DNA from: UBA6115 sp050952935
GTDB taxonomy: Bacteria; Bacillota; Clostridia; Christensenellales; Aristaeellaceae
Reading direction: 5' to 3'
DNA length: 64,000 bases
Assembly: GCA_050952935.1 (NCBI GenBank)
Contig: JBMNLS010000001.1
Span: 496,001-560,000, forward strand
Part shown: positions 1-8,613 of the stretch, piece after piece
Position numbering within the stretch: the first letter of the stretch is position 1
How the letters are laid out: each line of letters opens with the position of its first letter
Notes under the pieces: generated by a model
Database searches by the model: none
The model's input: only the letters and a program-made list of their open reading frames with translations
What the model was told of the DNA's origin: nothing
Program-made: the position numbers and the translations under genes

Positions 1-816
1 GGCAAGGTGATTGCCCCGCCGGTCAAACAACTGGCGGAAAGCCACGGCATTCCTGTGTTTCAGCCCCGGCGCATCCGTCAGGATGGAGTGGATGACCTGA
101 GGCGGTTGGCGCCTGATCTGTGCGTGACGGCGGCCTATGGGCAGATTTTGTCCCAGGAGATTCTGGACATCCCCCCTTTGGGCACGGTGAATGTGCACGC
201 CTCCCTCCTTCCCCAATACCGGGGTTCTTCCCCGGTGCACTGGGCCATCCTGTCAGGGGAGGAGAAGACCGGCATCACCACCATGATGACAGACGCGGGG
301 ATCGACACCGGGGACATTCTGATGCAGGCGGAAACTGACATCAAACCCGGTGAAACGGCGGGGGAGTTGACATGCCGCCTGGCGGACATCGGGGCTGAGC
401 TGCTGATCAAAACCATCCGGGCGCTGGAGGCGGGGAACTGCCCCAGGCGCAAGCAGGATGAAAGCCGGATGAGCTATTTTCCGCTTCTTAGCCGGGAGCT
501 GGGCGCCATTGACTGGCGGGAAACGGCCCGGCAGATTGTGAACCGTATTCACGGGCTGAATCCCTGGCCCTCGGCTTATTCGCCCTCTCCCTGGGGGCAG
601 CTGAAGTTTCACCGGGCGGAGGAAACGGAAGGGAGCGGGCAGCCCGGCCAGATCCTTATGGCCGGCCCCAAAGAGGGCCTGGTGATTGCCGCCGGGGAGG
701 GCGCTGTGCGCGTCCTGTCCCTGCAGGCGCCCGGCGGCAGAGCCATGGCGGCTACCGATTACCTGAGGGGACACCCCCTGCCGCCCGGGGCTGAAACGAT
801 GAACGGAGAGGCGTAA
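1..816 (+). CDS. fmt: Methionyl-tRNA formyltransferase (5' end outside window)
   Basis: This enzyme transfers a formyl group from 10-formyltetrahydrofolate to initiator Met-tRNA in the cytoplasm. The reading frame is open from base 1, so the N-terminal part lies before the window. The visible protein has the family signature NVHASLLPQYRGSSPVHWAI followed by the GITTMMTDAGIDTGDIL stretch, and a C-terminal RNA-binding domain containing GLNPWPSAYS. The stop codon TAA at 814-816 directly abuts the rsmB ATG, so the two genes are co-transcribed as the start of a long operon. Family identity is clear; only the N-terminus is unseen. Confidence 0.95.
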   Translation, partial: GKVIAPPVKQLAESHGIPVFQPRRIRQDGVDDLRRLAPDLCVTAAYGQILSQEILDIPPLGTVNVHASLLPQYRGSSPVHWAILSGEEKTGITTMMTDAGIDTGDILMQAETDIKPGETAGELTCRLADIGAELLIKTIRALEAGNCPRRKQDESRMSYFPLLSRELGAIDWRETARQIVNRIHGLNPWPSAYSPSPWGQLKFHRAEETEGSGQPGQILMAGPKEGLVIAAGEGAVRVLSLQAPGGRAMAATDYLRGHPLPPGAETMNGEA

Positions 817-2394
817 ATGGATGGAAAAGAGGGGCGAAAGCCCCGATATGGAAAACCGGCGGACGGCAAACCCTTTGTGAAGCACGGCCCGGCCCGCAGC
901 GGGCCCTATGGAAAACCCGCTGGGGACAGGGAGCCTGGCAAGCGCAGCGGCCCTTATGGCAAGCCTGCGGGGGACGAGAAGTTCGGTTCCCGGCAGGGCA
1001 GACCGATAGCGCCCCGGGGCCCCAGGCCCCCAAGGCCCCGCCCCGCGCCGGCCCGGCCTACGCTTTCCCCGGACGCGCGGCGCACAGCGCTGCTTGTCTT
1101 AAACCGGGTGTTGATTGACGAAGGTTTTGCTTCATTGTCCCTGGACGAGCAGTTCAGCCAGTCAAATATCAGCTTCCGGGATAAGCGCCTGGCCACGGCG
1201 CTGGTGTATACAACCCTTGAAAACTTGCTGAAGCTTGATTTCGCTATCGATCAGTTTTTAAAAGACCGAAGTGAAACGGATCCCCGGGTGATCAACCTCC
1301 TGCGCATGAGCGCCTGCCAGCTGCTGCTGATGGACCGGGTGCCGGACTTTGCCGCCGTGAATGAGGCGGTGAACCTGATCCGCGGCCTGGGCCTTGAGGC
1401 GCTGACGGGTTTGGTGAACGGGGTTTTGCGCTCTTTGATCCGGGAAAAGGAGAACATTCCCTGGCCCCGGGAGGGGGCGGACAACTACCTGAGCGTCACC
1501 TATTCGGCGCCGGATTTTCTGGTGTCGCGCCTGATGGCGGGCTATGGGGAGGAAGAAGCGGCCCGGATCATCGCCTTTAGAAAGCCGCGGCACGCTATCA
1601 CCATCCGGCGCAACAGCCTGCGGCTGAGCCGGAAGGAATTTGAGGACATGCTGGCCAAAAAGGTCTGGCAGGTGGAGCCGGGGATGCTGCCGGATGTGTA
1701 CTATGTTTCAGGCGCATCCTCCATCGCACGGGACAGCGATTTTCTGCAGGGGGCCTTCTCCATCCAGGGGGAGGGCAGCATGATGGCCGCCAGCGCCCTT
1801 GCGCCTGCTGTTGGCGCCCGGGTGCTGGATACCTGCGCCGCCCCCGGCGGCAAGACCTGCTTCCTGGCCGAGCAGATGCAAAACACCGGGCGCATCCATG
1901 CCTGGGATGTGCATGAGCACCGCATCAGGCTGCTGGAAGCCCAGCTGGAGCGCCTGCGGATATACAATGTGCGCCCCGCGGTGCGGGACGCCAGCATCCA
2001 TCAGGAGCGTTTTGATGAAGAGATGGACGCTGTGCTGATTGACGCGCCCTGCTCGGGCACCGGCGTCATGGCGGAAAAACCCGATGCGAAATACCGCCTG
2101 AACGCGGAGGGGCTTGAGGTGCTGACGGACATCCAAAAGCGGCTGCTGGACACCTGCTCCCGCTATGTGAAGCCGGGTGGTAGCCTGGTGTATGCCACGT
2201 GCAGCATATTGCCTGAGGAAAACAGCCGACAGATAGAGGGGTTTTTAGCCTCCCACCCGGAGTTTGCCATGGATGAGCTGCCTGACAGCGTTCCGGAAAA
2301 ATTCCGCACCCTGACAGGTCCCCATGGCCTTCAACTGCTGCCCCATCGGGATGGGGTGGAGGGTTTCTTCATCGCCCGGATGAAAAAGGCATGA
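817..2394 (+). CDS. rsmB: 16S rRNA m5C967 methyltransferase RsmB
   Basis: The enzyme methylates a cytosine of 16S rRNA (C967 in E. coli) using SAM. An NusB-like RNA-binding domain starts near residue 82. The methyltransferase domain follows, with the SAM loop DTCAAPGGKT near residue 337 and the two family cysteines in DAPCSGTG (near 409) and YATCS (near 460). Unusually, the first 80 or so residues are a low-complexity Arg/Gly/Pro/Lys-rich segment containing two GPYGKPAGD repeats, which most RsmB proteins lack. This could help RNA binding (inference). The gene abuts fmt and overlaps rlmN by 4 bp. Confidence 0.93.
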   Translation: MDGKEGRKPRYGKPADGKPFVKHGPARSGPYGKPAGDREPGKRSGPYGKPAGDEKFGSRQGRPIAPRGPRPPRPRPAPARPTLSPDARRTALLVLNRVLIDEGFASLSLDEQFSQSNISFRDKRLATALVYTTLENLLKLDFAIDQFLKDRSETDPRVINLLRMSACQLLLMDRVPDFAAVNEAVNLIRGLGLEALTGLVNGVLRSLIREKENIPWPREGADNYLSVTYSAPDFLVSRLMAGYGEEEAARIIAFRKPRHAITIRRNSLRLSRKEFEDMLAKKVWQVEPGMLPDVYYVSGASSIARDSDFLQGAFSIQGEGSMMAASALAPAVGARVLDTCAAPGGKTCFLAEQMQNTGRIHAWDVHEHRIRLLEAQLERLRIYNVRPAVRDASIHQERFDEEMDAVLIDAPCSGTGVMAEKPDAKYRLNAEGLEVLTDIQKRLLDTCSRYVKPGGSLVYATCSILPEENSRQIEGFLASHPEFAMDELPDSVPEKFRTLTGPHGLQLLPHRDGVEGFFIARMKKA

Positions 2395-3458
2395 GCGGAG
2401 ACAGGGTGGCGCTGCCGGGGCTTAGCCTGGCGGAACTGGAAGCGCTGGTAAAAACCCTGGGGGAGCCCGGCTACCGGGCCAGGCAGGTGAATGACTGGCT
2501 GAAAAAGGGCTGCGATTTTGAGGAGATGAAGAATCTGCCCCAGGCGCTGATTGAGAAGCTGAAGGCCGTTTCCATTGCCCAGCCTGCCAGCATCATCAGC
2601 CGCCAGGTGTCCGCCCTTGACGGCACGGAGAAGTATCTGTTTTCCATGATGGACGGGCACTGTGTGGAAGGGGTGCTGATGCGCTACCGCCACGGCCTCA
2701 GCCTGTGTTTGTCCACCCAGGTGGGCTGCCGCATGGGCTGCGCCTTTTGCGCCAGCACCCTGGAAGGGAAGCTCCGGGACCTTACGGCCGGGGAAATGGT
2801 GGGCATGGCGCTGCAGGTGAATCGCCTGTGCGGGGAAGAACGGGTGGGCAACATAGTGCTCATGGGCAGCGGCGAGCCTCTGGACAACTACGATGAAGTG
2901 ATGCGCTTTTTGCGGATCATTTCTTCCGCCGACAGCCTGAACATCGGCATCCGACGCATTTCCTTGTCTACCTGCGGCCTGCCTGATAAAATAAAGAGGC
3001 TGGCCCGGGAAGGACTGCCGGTGACCCTGTCGGTGTCCCTTCACGCGCCCAATGACGGGGTGCGCAGGCAGATCATGCCCATTGCTAAAAGCGTCGCCAT
3101 GGATGCTTTGCTGGATGCCTGCCGGGACTATGCTCAGGTGACGGGGCGGCGCGTGGTGTTTGAGTATGCGCTGATCAGGGGCGTCAACGCTTCGCTGGAA
3201 GATGCCCGGGAGCTGGCGTCCCGGCTGAAGGGGATGCTGTGCCATGTGAACCTGATTCCGCTTAATGATGTGCCCGAGCGGGCTTTGCGCGCCGCCACGG
3301 CGCAGGAGATCAGCGCTTTTTTGCAAACGCTGGAGAAGCTGGGCATTTCCGTTACCGTCAGGCGGGAGATGGGGGCGGACATCTCCGGCGCCTGCGGGCA
3401 GCTGCGAGCCCAATACCTGAAAAATCTGTCCACATACCAGAAGGAGGAGAACCCGTGA
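2391..3458 (+). CDS. rlmN: 23S rRNA A2503 / tRNA A37 C2-methyltransferase RlmN
   Basis: This radical-SAM enzyme methylates C2 of A2503 in 23S rRNA and, in some bacteria, A37 of tRNAs. The 355-residue length is typical. The [4Fe-4S]-binding C-x3-C-x2-C motif is Cys113, Cys117 and Cys120 (GCRMGCAFC). The conserved C-terminal catalytic cysteine is Cys335 in SGACGQL. The Gly-rich MGSGEPLDNYD motif and the S-x-S-L-H-A motif (SVSLHAPND) are also present. The start ATG overlaps the rsmB stop in an ATGA arrangement, and its own stop overlaps the GTG of the phosphatase gene, implying coupled translation. Confidence 0.96.
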   Translation: MSGDRVALPGLSLAELEALVKTLGEPGYRARQVNDWLKKGCDFEEMKNLPQALIEKLKAVSIAQPASIISRQVSALDGTEKYLFSMMDGHCVEGVLMRYRHGLSLCLSTQVGCRMGCAFCASTLEGKLRDLTAGEMVGMALQVNRLCGEERVGNIVLMGSGEPLDNYDEVMRFLRIISSADSLNIGIRRISLSTCGLPDKIKRLAREGLPVTLSVSLHAPNDGVRRQIMPIAKSVAMDALLDACRDYAQVTGRRVVFEYALIRGVNASLEDARELASRLKGMLCHVNLIPLNDVPERALRAATAQEISAFLQTLEKLGISVTVRREMGADISGACGQLRAQYLKNLSTYQKEENP

Positions 3459-4159
3459 TCGCACTTGGCAGGACGGATATCGGCAAGGTGCGCCCCAGCA
3501 ACCAGGATGCCCTGCTGCAAACAGAAGGGCCCTATGCCGTGTTCGCGGTGGCTGACGGCATGGGCGGGCACCGTGGTGGCAACATCGCCAGCGCCATGGC
3601 GGTGGACTGCTTAAGCGAAATAGATACCCGTCAGCCGCCCAATGAGGCGGCGCTGAAAGCGGCGTTTGACCGGGCAAACCGTTTGATCTGGGAACGCCAG
3701 CGGGAGGACATGAGCCTGTCCGGCATGGGCACCACCCTGACCGCCCTGTGGGAAGGGGATGAGCATGTGCTGCTGGGCCATGTGGGCGACAGCAGGGCTT
3801 ATCTGTTCCGCGAAGGGGCGCTCAGCCAGGTATCGGCTGACCACTCCCTGGTGGGGGAGCTGCTGCGCAGCGGCGTTTTAAGCGCTGAGGATGCCCGCAC
3901 CTACCCTTACCGCAACATCGTGACCCGGGCAGTGGGCACCGATAAGAAGCTCAACAGCGACATCATGAGAATTGACAAAAAGCCGGGCGACCGCTGGCTG
4001 CTGTGCTCTGACGGCCTGACGGAATATGCCGATCATGAGGCCATTGCCCTGGCGCTCACAAAACCCCTTCCCGAGGCGGTTGAACAGCTGATGGCCCTAG
4101 CCCTATCTTCTGGCGGTCGGGACAACATCACCATGCTGCTCCTTGAGGTGCCGACATGA
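3455..4159 (+). CDS. stp: PP2C-family Ser/Thr phosphatase (Stp/PrpC)
   Basis: This metal-dependent phosphatase reverses phosphorylation by the PASTA kinase encoded next. The 234-residue protein has the bacterial PP2C motifs in order: RPSNQD, VADGMGGHRGG, GHVGDSRAY, DHSL, VTRAVG, LLCSDGLTEYAD and GGRDNITMLL. The acidic residues in VADGMGG, SDG and GRDN are the expected Mn/Mg ligands. The GTG start at 3455 is preceded by AAGGAGGAG and overlaps the rlmN stop as GTGA. The gene also overlaps the kinase by 4 bp. This gene order (rlmN-phosphatase-kinase-rsgA-rpe) is standard in Bacillota. Confidence 0.94.
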   Translation: MIALGRTDIGKVRPSNQDALLQTEGPYAVFAVADGMGGHRGGNIASAMAVDCLSEIDTRQPPNEAALKAAFDRANRLIWERQREDMSLSGMGTTLTALWEGDEHVLLGHVGDSRAYLFREGALSQVSADHSLVGELLRSGVLSAEDARTYPYRNIVTRAVGTDKKLNSDIMRIDKKPGDRWLLCSDGLTEYADHEAIALALTKPLPEAVEQLMALALSSGGRDNITMLLLEVPT

Positions 4160-5796
4160 TTGGCGCCGTGCTGATGGACCGCTACCGCCTGGAGGAATTG
4201 ATCGGCGAGGGCGGCATGGCCAGCGTCTACCGTGCGCTTGATCTGCGCACCGGGCACCGGGTGGCGGTGAAGTTTTTGCGCCAGGAGTTTCAGAAAAACC
4301 CGGAGTATCTGGACCGCTTCCGGCGGGAGGCCACGGCTGCCAGCCGCATGTCCCACCACAACATTGTAAACCTGCTGGATATTGGCGATGATCCCAAGGC
4401 GCCCTACCTGGTGTTTGAGTTTGTGGACGGGAAAACCTTAAAGGAGATCATCACGGATCATGGCAGGCTGCCCCAGGCCACGGCGGTGCAGATTGCCATC
4501 CGCATTCTCTCCGCCCTCCGCCATGCCCATGAGGCGGGCATCATCCACCGGGATATCAAGCCCCAGAACATCCTGGTGGACCGTCAGGGCTATATCAAGG
4601 TGAGCGACTTTGGCATCGCCCGCATGGTGGGGGCCAACACCATGCAGGATGCCGAGGGCAAGCCATCGGTGATGGGATCGGTGCATTATTTTTCACCGGA
4701 ACAAGCTCAGGGGGAAACCGCCACCATATCCTCCGACCTGTACTCCGTGGGCGTGGTGCTGTATGAGATGCTCACCGGCACCGTTCCCTTTGAGGGGGAG
4801 ACGCCGGTGGCCATCGCGATTCAGCATGTGCAGGTGGCGCCTAAACCCATCCGGGAGCTGAACCCCGCGGTGTCCCAGGCGCTGGAAAACGTGGTGGCCA
4901 AAGCCATGGAAAAGGATCCCAAACAGCGCTACGCCTCCGCCATGTTCATGGCCCAGGCGCTGCACGCGGCGCTGCTGGCGGAAAAGGAGCCCACCCAGGA
5001 TACCCCGGTGTTCCCGGCGGCCGACAAGGGAAAAAACAGGCGCAGGGTCAGCCTTAAAAACAAGCTGTGCAACAGGCTGCTGATTATTCTTTTGAGCCTG
5101 ACGCTGATTATCGGGATAGGTATTGGCGCTGTGGTGATCTATCGGGACATTGTGAACGCCACCCGGGCGCCGCTGGTGACGGGGGAAATGGAGGAATCCG
5201 CCATCCGGCTGATTTCCCAGGCCGGGCTTACCTATAAGCGCGAGTATATCAGCAGCGATGAGCCGGTGGGCATGGTGATCACCCAGTCCCATGACCTGGG
5301 CTTTTCCATGCGGCGGGGGGACACGATTCTGATCACCGTCTCATCTGGCCCCATCAGAAAACCGGTGGCCAAGGTGACCGGGCTTTTGCAGGAGGAGGCC
5401 AGGGAAGCCCTGGAGCGCATAGGCCTTCGGAGCATGGTGACCGGCACGGTGATGGATCCAAGCCCCATGGGCACCGTGCTTGAACAGCACCCGGAGCCTG
5501 ATACTGAGATGAACGCCGGGGCCATCGTGCAGCTGGTGGTGTCCGGCGGGCAGGTGAAGGTGCCTGATCTTTCGGGTTTGAGGCAGCAGGATGCCGGCAC
5601 CCTGTTAAACAAAGAGGAGCTGTCCATCGGCGACATCAAAACCATAGAGATGAATGACCCCGCCCAGCAGGGCAGGGTAGCCTCCCAATACCCCCTGAAA
5701 GAGGAGCTGGTGATGGCGGGCACCGCGGTGGACCTGGTGCTCTATGTGTTGCCTGAGGAAAGCCCCGCCCCAACAAAAAACGGGGGCGCACCCTGA
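4156..5796 (+). CDS. prkC: PASTA-domain Ser/Thr protein kinase PrkC
   Basis: This membrane kinase senses muropeptides or lipid II through extracellular PASTA domains and phosphorylates cytoplasmic targets. The kinase domain spans about residues 10-270: glycine loop GEGGMASV, Lys39 in AVKF, HRDIKPQN (Asp133) and DFG (Asp151). A basic linker leads to one transmembrane helix at about residues 308-329. Three PASTA repeats then fill about residues 337-540. The 546-residue length is a little shorter than B. subtilis PrkC. It overlaps the phosphatase gene by 4 bp and shares one base with rsgA. Confidence 0.95.
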   Translation: MIGAVLMDRYRLEELIGEGGMASVYRALDLRTGHRVAVKFLRQEFQKNPEYLDRFRREATAASRMSHHNIVNLLDIGDDPKAPYLVFEFVDGKTLKEIITDHGRLPQATAVQIAIRILSALRHAHEAGIIHRDIKPQNILVDRQGYIKVSDFGIARMVGANTMQDAEGKPSVMGSVHYFSPEQAQGETATISSDLYSVGVVLYEMLTGTVPFEGETPVAIAIQHVQVAPKPIRELNPAVSQALENVVAKAMEKDPKQRYASAMFMAQALHAALLAEKEPTQDTPVFPAADKGKNRRRVSLKNKLCNRLLIILLSLTLIIGIGIGAVVIYRDIVNATRAPLVTGEMEESAIRLISQAGLTYKREYISSDEPVGMVITQSHDLGFSMRRGDTILITVSSGPIRKPVAKVTGLLQEEAREALERIGLRSMVTGTVMDPSPMGTVLEQHPEPDTEMNAGAIVQLVVSGGQVKVPDLSGLRQQDAGTLLNKEELSIGDIKTIEMNDPAQQGRVASQYPLKEELVMAGTAVDLVLYVLPEESPAPTKNGGAP

Positions 5797-6674
5797 TGCA
5801 AGTGGGCAGGATCATCGAGGGGCGCGGCGGGCTGTACACGGTGCGCGATGGGCAGGGGGAGGACTTTGTTTTGCGCGCCAAAAACAAGTTCCGCCGGGCC
5901 GGGATGAGGCCCCTGGTGGGGGATATGGTGGACTTCAGCCCCGGCAGGGGGGAGGAGCATGGCTGGATTGAGAACATCCGTCCCCGGCAGTCCTACTGCC
6001 TGAGGCCACCGGTGGCCAACATCACCCAGCTGGTGATTGTCATCGCCCCGGAGCCGGTGCCGGACCTTATGCTGATGGATAAGCTGCTGCTGTTTGCCTT
6101 CCGGCAGCGCATAGCGCCCCTGATTGCGGTGAACAAGTCGGACTTGGAGCCGGAATTGGCGATAGCCATTGGCCAGGCATATGCGCCGGCAGGGGTTCCG
6201 GTGCTGGCCTTAAGCGCCAAAACAGGCATGGGCATTGAGGCCCTGCGGGAAGCGATGGCGGGGCAGGTCACCAGCTTTGCGGGGCAGTCGGGCGTGGGGA
6301 AGAGCACGCTGATTCAGGAGCTCACCGGCATTGACCTTCAAACCGGCGCCATCAGCCAGAGGATCAAGCGCGGCAGGCAAACCACCCGGCATATCAGCTT
6401 GCTGGAGGCCCGGGGCCTGCAGGTGCTGGACACGCCGGGCTTTAGCCTGCTTGACCTGCCTGAAGAGCTGGAGCCGGAAGAAATCAGGCTGTATTATCCG
6501 GAGTTTTTGCCCCATGCCCACCAGTGCCGCTTTGCTCCCTGCCTGCATGACCGGGAGCCGGACTGTCAGGTGGAGCTGGCGGCTCAAAAGGGGCTGATTG
6601 ACCGGGACAGGCTGTCCCGATACCGTGAACTATTAAACCTTGCACAGGAGAAATGGAGAGAACGATATGATTGA
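5796..6674 (+). CDS. rsgA: Ribosome small-subunit GTPase RsgA
   Basis: This circularly permuted GTPase acts late in 30S assembly. The 292-residue protein starts with an OB-fold. The GTPase motifs are in permuted order: NKSDLE near residue 113, then the P-loop GQSGVGKST near 162, then DTPGF. A C-terminal zinc-binding region has the spaced HAHQC, CLHD and PDC residues. The ATG shares its first base with the kinase TGA stop (TGATG), so it is translationally coupled to prkC. The end overlaps the rpe start by 8 bp. Confidence 0.95.
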   Translation: MQVGRIIEGRGGLYTVRDGQGEDFVLRAKNKFRRAGMRPLVGDMVDFSPGRGEEHGWIENIRPRQSYCLRPPVANITQLVIVIAPEPVPDLMLMDKLLLFAFRQRIAPLIAVNKSDLEPELAIAIGQAYAPAGVPVLALSAKTGMGIEALREAMAGQVTSFAGQSGVGKSTLIQELTGIDLQTGAISQRIKRGRQTTRHISLLEARGLQVLDTPGFSLLDLPEELEPEEIRLYYPEFLPHAHQCRFAPCLHDREPDCQVELAAQKGLIDRDRLSRYRELLNLAQEKWRERYD

Positions 6675-7305
6675 GATTGCACCATCTGTATTGGCGGCTG
6701 ACCCTTTGTTTGTCTACCGGGATGTGAAGCGGCTGGTTGACGCGGGGGCGGAGGTGCTGCACCTGGATATTATGGACGGGCATTTTGTGCCCAACCTGTC
6801 CTTTGGCCCGGGGATGGTGGCGGCGCTGCGCCGGGAGTTTCCGGAGATGCTGCTGGATGTTCACCTGATGATTTCAAACCCCGGGCAATATCTGGAGGCT
6901 TTTGCGGGGGCGGGGGCGGATGAGATCACCGTGCACGCCGAAATTGCGGAAGATGTGCCGGCGCTTTTGAAAAACATCCGTGTTCTGGGAAAAAAGGCAG
7001 GCATTTCCATCAAGCCCAAAACCCGGGTGGCGGAGGTGGAACACCTGCTGCCCGGCTGCGACCTGGTGCTGTTGATGACGGTGGAGCCGGGCTTTGGCGG
7101 GCAGAAGCTGATGCCTGAGGCGCTGACCAAACTGCCCCAGCTGCGGGAAGCGGGGTTTGCGGGCACGCTGAGCGTTGATGGCGGCGTGGGCGAAGGCAAC
7201 TGCCAGATGGTGGTAAAATCTGGCGCTACGCGGCTGGTGATGGGGACGGCGGCTTTCCGCTCTGATGACCCCAAGGCCCTTTTTGCAAGGTGCAGGGTGC
7301 TTTGA
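6667..7305 (+). CDS. rpe: Ribulose-phosphate 3-epimerase
   Basis: The enzyme interconverts ribulose-5-phosphate and xylulose-5-phosphate in the pentose phosphate pathway. The 212-residue TIM-barrel protein carries the family motifs LDIMDGHFVPNLSFG (metal-binding Asp and His), DVHLMI, MTVEPGFGGQ and VDGGV. I chose the ATG at 6667 because homologues begin M-I-x-I-A-P-S; an in-frame upstream start at 6640 would add an unrelated stretch read from rsgA. A GGAGAG sequence lies about 7 bases upstream. It is part of the same overlapping operon. Confidence 0.95.
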   Translation: MIEIAPSVLAADPLFVYRDVKRLVDAGAEVLHLDIMDGHFVPNLSFGPGMVAALRREFPEMLLDVHLMISNPGQYLEAFAGAGADEITVHAEIAEDVPALLKNIRVLGKKAGISIKPKTRVAEVEHLLPGCDLVLLMTVEPGFGGQKLMPEALTKLPQLREAGFAGTLSVDGGVGEGNCQMVVKSGATRLVMGTAAFRSDDPKALFARCRVL

Positions 7306-8123
7306 GCGGGCTGCCGCCCCGGTTTGAATACAAGATTTCTCTGGGTCAGAATTTTCTGTTTGACGAGGCGCTCCTGGGGCGGCTGGTGGAGGCCGCAGGC
7401 GTGGGCCAGGGCGACCGGGTGCTTGAAATTGGCGCGGGGCGGGGGGATTTGACCCTGGCCCTGGCTAAATGCGTGGGGGAAGTGACCACCGTTGAAATTG
7501 ATGAGCGCCTGATTCCCATCCTGCGCGCCCGGCTGATTGATTTTCCCCGACTGCGTCTGGTGCACGGGGACATCATGAAGCTTAATATTGCGGATTTGAT
7601 GGGGGAAGAACCCTTTCATGTGGTGGCGAACCTGCCCTATTACCTGACTACGCCTATTCTGACCCTGCTGTTCAAGGCTGATTTGCCCATCCTGTCCATC
7701 AATGTGATGGTGCAGGCGGAGGCGGCGGAGCGCCTGTTGGCGCAGCCCGGCAGCCCTGCCTATGGGCCCCTGACGGTGCTGGCCGCCTACCGGGGAAGCC
7801 CCCGCCAGGCGGTGAAGGTGCCGGCGGCCATGTTCACCCCGCCGCCCAAGGTGGACAGCGTTTTTATCACCATGCCTTATCATCGGGGGGAAGGGGAAAA
7901 GCCCCAAGACGAGGCGGTGTTTTTCCGCCTGGTTTATGCCGCCTTCAGCATGCGGCGCAAGACCCTGGTGAATAACCTCATGCCTGTTTTTATCCTCAGC
8001 CGGGAGAAAGCCTCCGTCCTGGTGCGGGCAGCCGGCCTGCCGGAAACCATCCGCGGTGAAAGGCTTTCTTTGGCGGATTTCATGGTTTTATCTGATATTT
8101 TATCCGAAACAAAGCATCAATAA
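7290..8123 (+). CDS. rsmA: 16S rRNA dimethyladenosine transferase RsmA (KsgA)
   Basis: The enzyme dimethylates A1518 and A1519 of 16S rRNA using SAM. The 277-residue protein has the signature SLGQNFLFDE near its N-terminus, the SAM-binding loop LEIGAGRGDLT, and the catalytic NLPYYLTTPI motif. The GTG at 7290 overlaps the end of rpe by 16 bp. An alternative TTG at 7302, overlapping the rpe stop as TTGA, would also keep all motifs; neither has a strong ribosome binding site. This is the last gene of the first operon. No clear terminator hairpin follows it. Confidence 0.93.
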   Translation: MQGALSGLPPRFEYKISLGQNFLFDEALLGRLVEAAGVGQGDRVLEIGAGRGDLTLALAKCVGEVTTVEIDERLIPILRARLIDFPRLRLVHGDIMKLNIADLMGEEPFHVVANLPYYLTTPILTLLFKADLPILSINVMVQAEAAERLLAQPGSPAYGPLTVLAAYRGSPRQAVKVPAAMFTPPPKVDSVFITMPYHRGEGEKPQDEAVFFRLVYAAFSMRRKTLVNNLMPVFILSREKASVLVRAAGLPETIRGERLSLADFMVLSDILSETKHQ

Positions 8124-8209
8124 AAAAATAATGGGAAAGGCTATACAATTTGTAAATAATGTGTTAATATTCTTTCCGGACCAAGCCCAGGGATTATGGT
8201 GTTCCTTCC

Positions 8210-8285
8210 GGTACTGTCCATCAGGAGACTGATGCGTGGCCATGGAAACACTCATCGCATCGGTTTGGACAATATTTTAGGAGGG
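8210..8285 (+). ncRNA. Structured leader hairpin upstream of the zinc-ribbon gene
   Basis: Two nested complementary pairs form a long stem. TGTCCA (8215-8220) pairs with TGGACA (8266-8271). ACTGATGCG (8228-8236) pairs with CGCATCGGT (8256-8264) with one G-T pair. A 7-base bulge lies on the 5' side, and the apical loop is about 19 bases. The structure ends eight bases before the AGGAGG of the next gene, so it could be a 5' UTR element or a small RNA. I do not recognise an Rfam family. Whether it is transcribed is inference. Confidence 0.45.
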
Positions 8286-8295
8286 ACATGAAATC

Positions 8296-8577
8296 ATGTA
8301 CACCGACAAAACCCTTACCTGCCGTGAGTGCGGCGCCGAATTCGTTTTCTCCGCGTCCGAACAAGCTTTTTACGCTGAGAAAGGCTTCCAGAATGAGCCT
8401 GGCCGCTGCCCCACCTGCCGTGCCAACCGCCGCAACCAGAGCCGTGGCGAGCGCCAGATGTATTCCGTCATTTGCGATGAATGCGGCGCCACCACCCAGG
8501 TGCCTTTCCAGCCCCGCGGAGACCGCCCTGTGTACTGCCAGGACTGTTACAGCAGGCACAACCAGAGGAGTTACTAA
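8296..8577 (+). CDS. CxxC-x17-CxxC zinc-ribbon protein
   Basis: This small 93-residue protein has four CxxC pairs: Cys9/12, Cys38/41, Cys60/63 and Cys81/84. The last two are separated by exactly 17 residues, which matches the CxxC-x17-CxxC zinc-binding family common in Clostridia. It probably folds around two zinc ions. Its biochemical role is not known to me; nucleic-acid binding or zinc storage are guesses. The ATG at 8296 follows AGGAGG with an 11-base gap. It is transcribed alone, after a hairpin leader and before a terminator. Confidence 0.8.
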   Translation: MYTDKTLTCRECGAEFVFSASEQAFYAEKGFQNEPGRCPTCRANRRNQSRGERQMYSVICDECGATTQVPFQPRGDRPVYCQDCYSRHNQRSY

Positions 8578-8583
8578 GATAAG

Positions 8584-8603
8584 GGGCTGAAAAGCCCTTT
8601 TTT
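8584..8603 (+). terminator. Rho-independent terminator after the zinc-ribbon gene
   Basis: GGGCT (8584-8588), a GAAA loop and AGCCC (8593-8597) form a hairpin followed directly by six T residues. It sits seven bases after the zinc-ribbon stop codon. Confidence 0.85.
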
Positions 8604-8613
8604 GTTGCGCGTT

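Noticed and set aside
2331..3677. Long minus-strand open frame (448 codons) opposite rlmN
   Set aside because: It lies opposite a clear radical-SAM gene, is rich in His, Pro and Gln as expected from the complement of GC-rich coding DNA, and has no ribosome binding site or known motif.
8160..8220. Possible signal recognition particle RNA on the minus strand (CCGGAAGGAA motif)
   Set aside because: The conserved bases on both sides of the GGAA loop do not match the SRP domain IV consensus.
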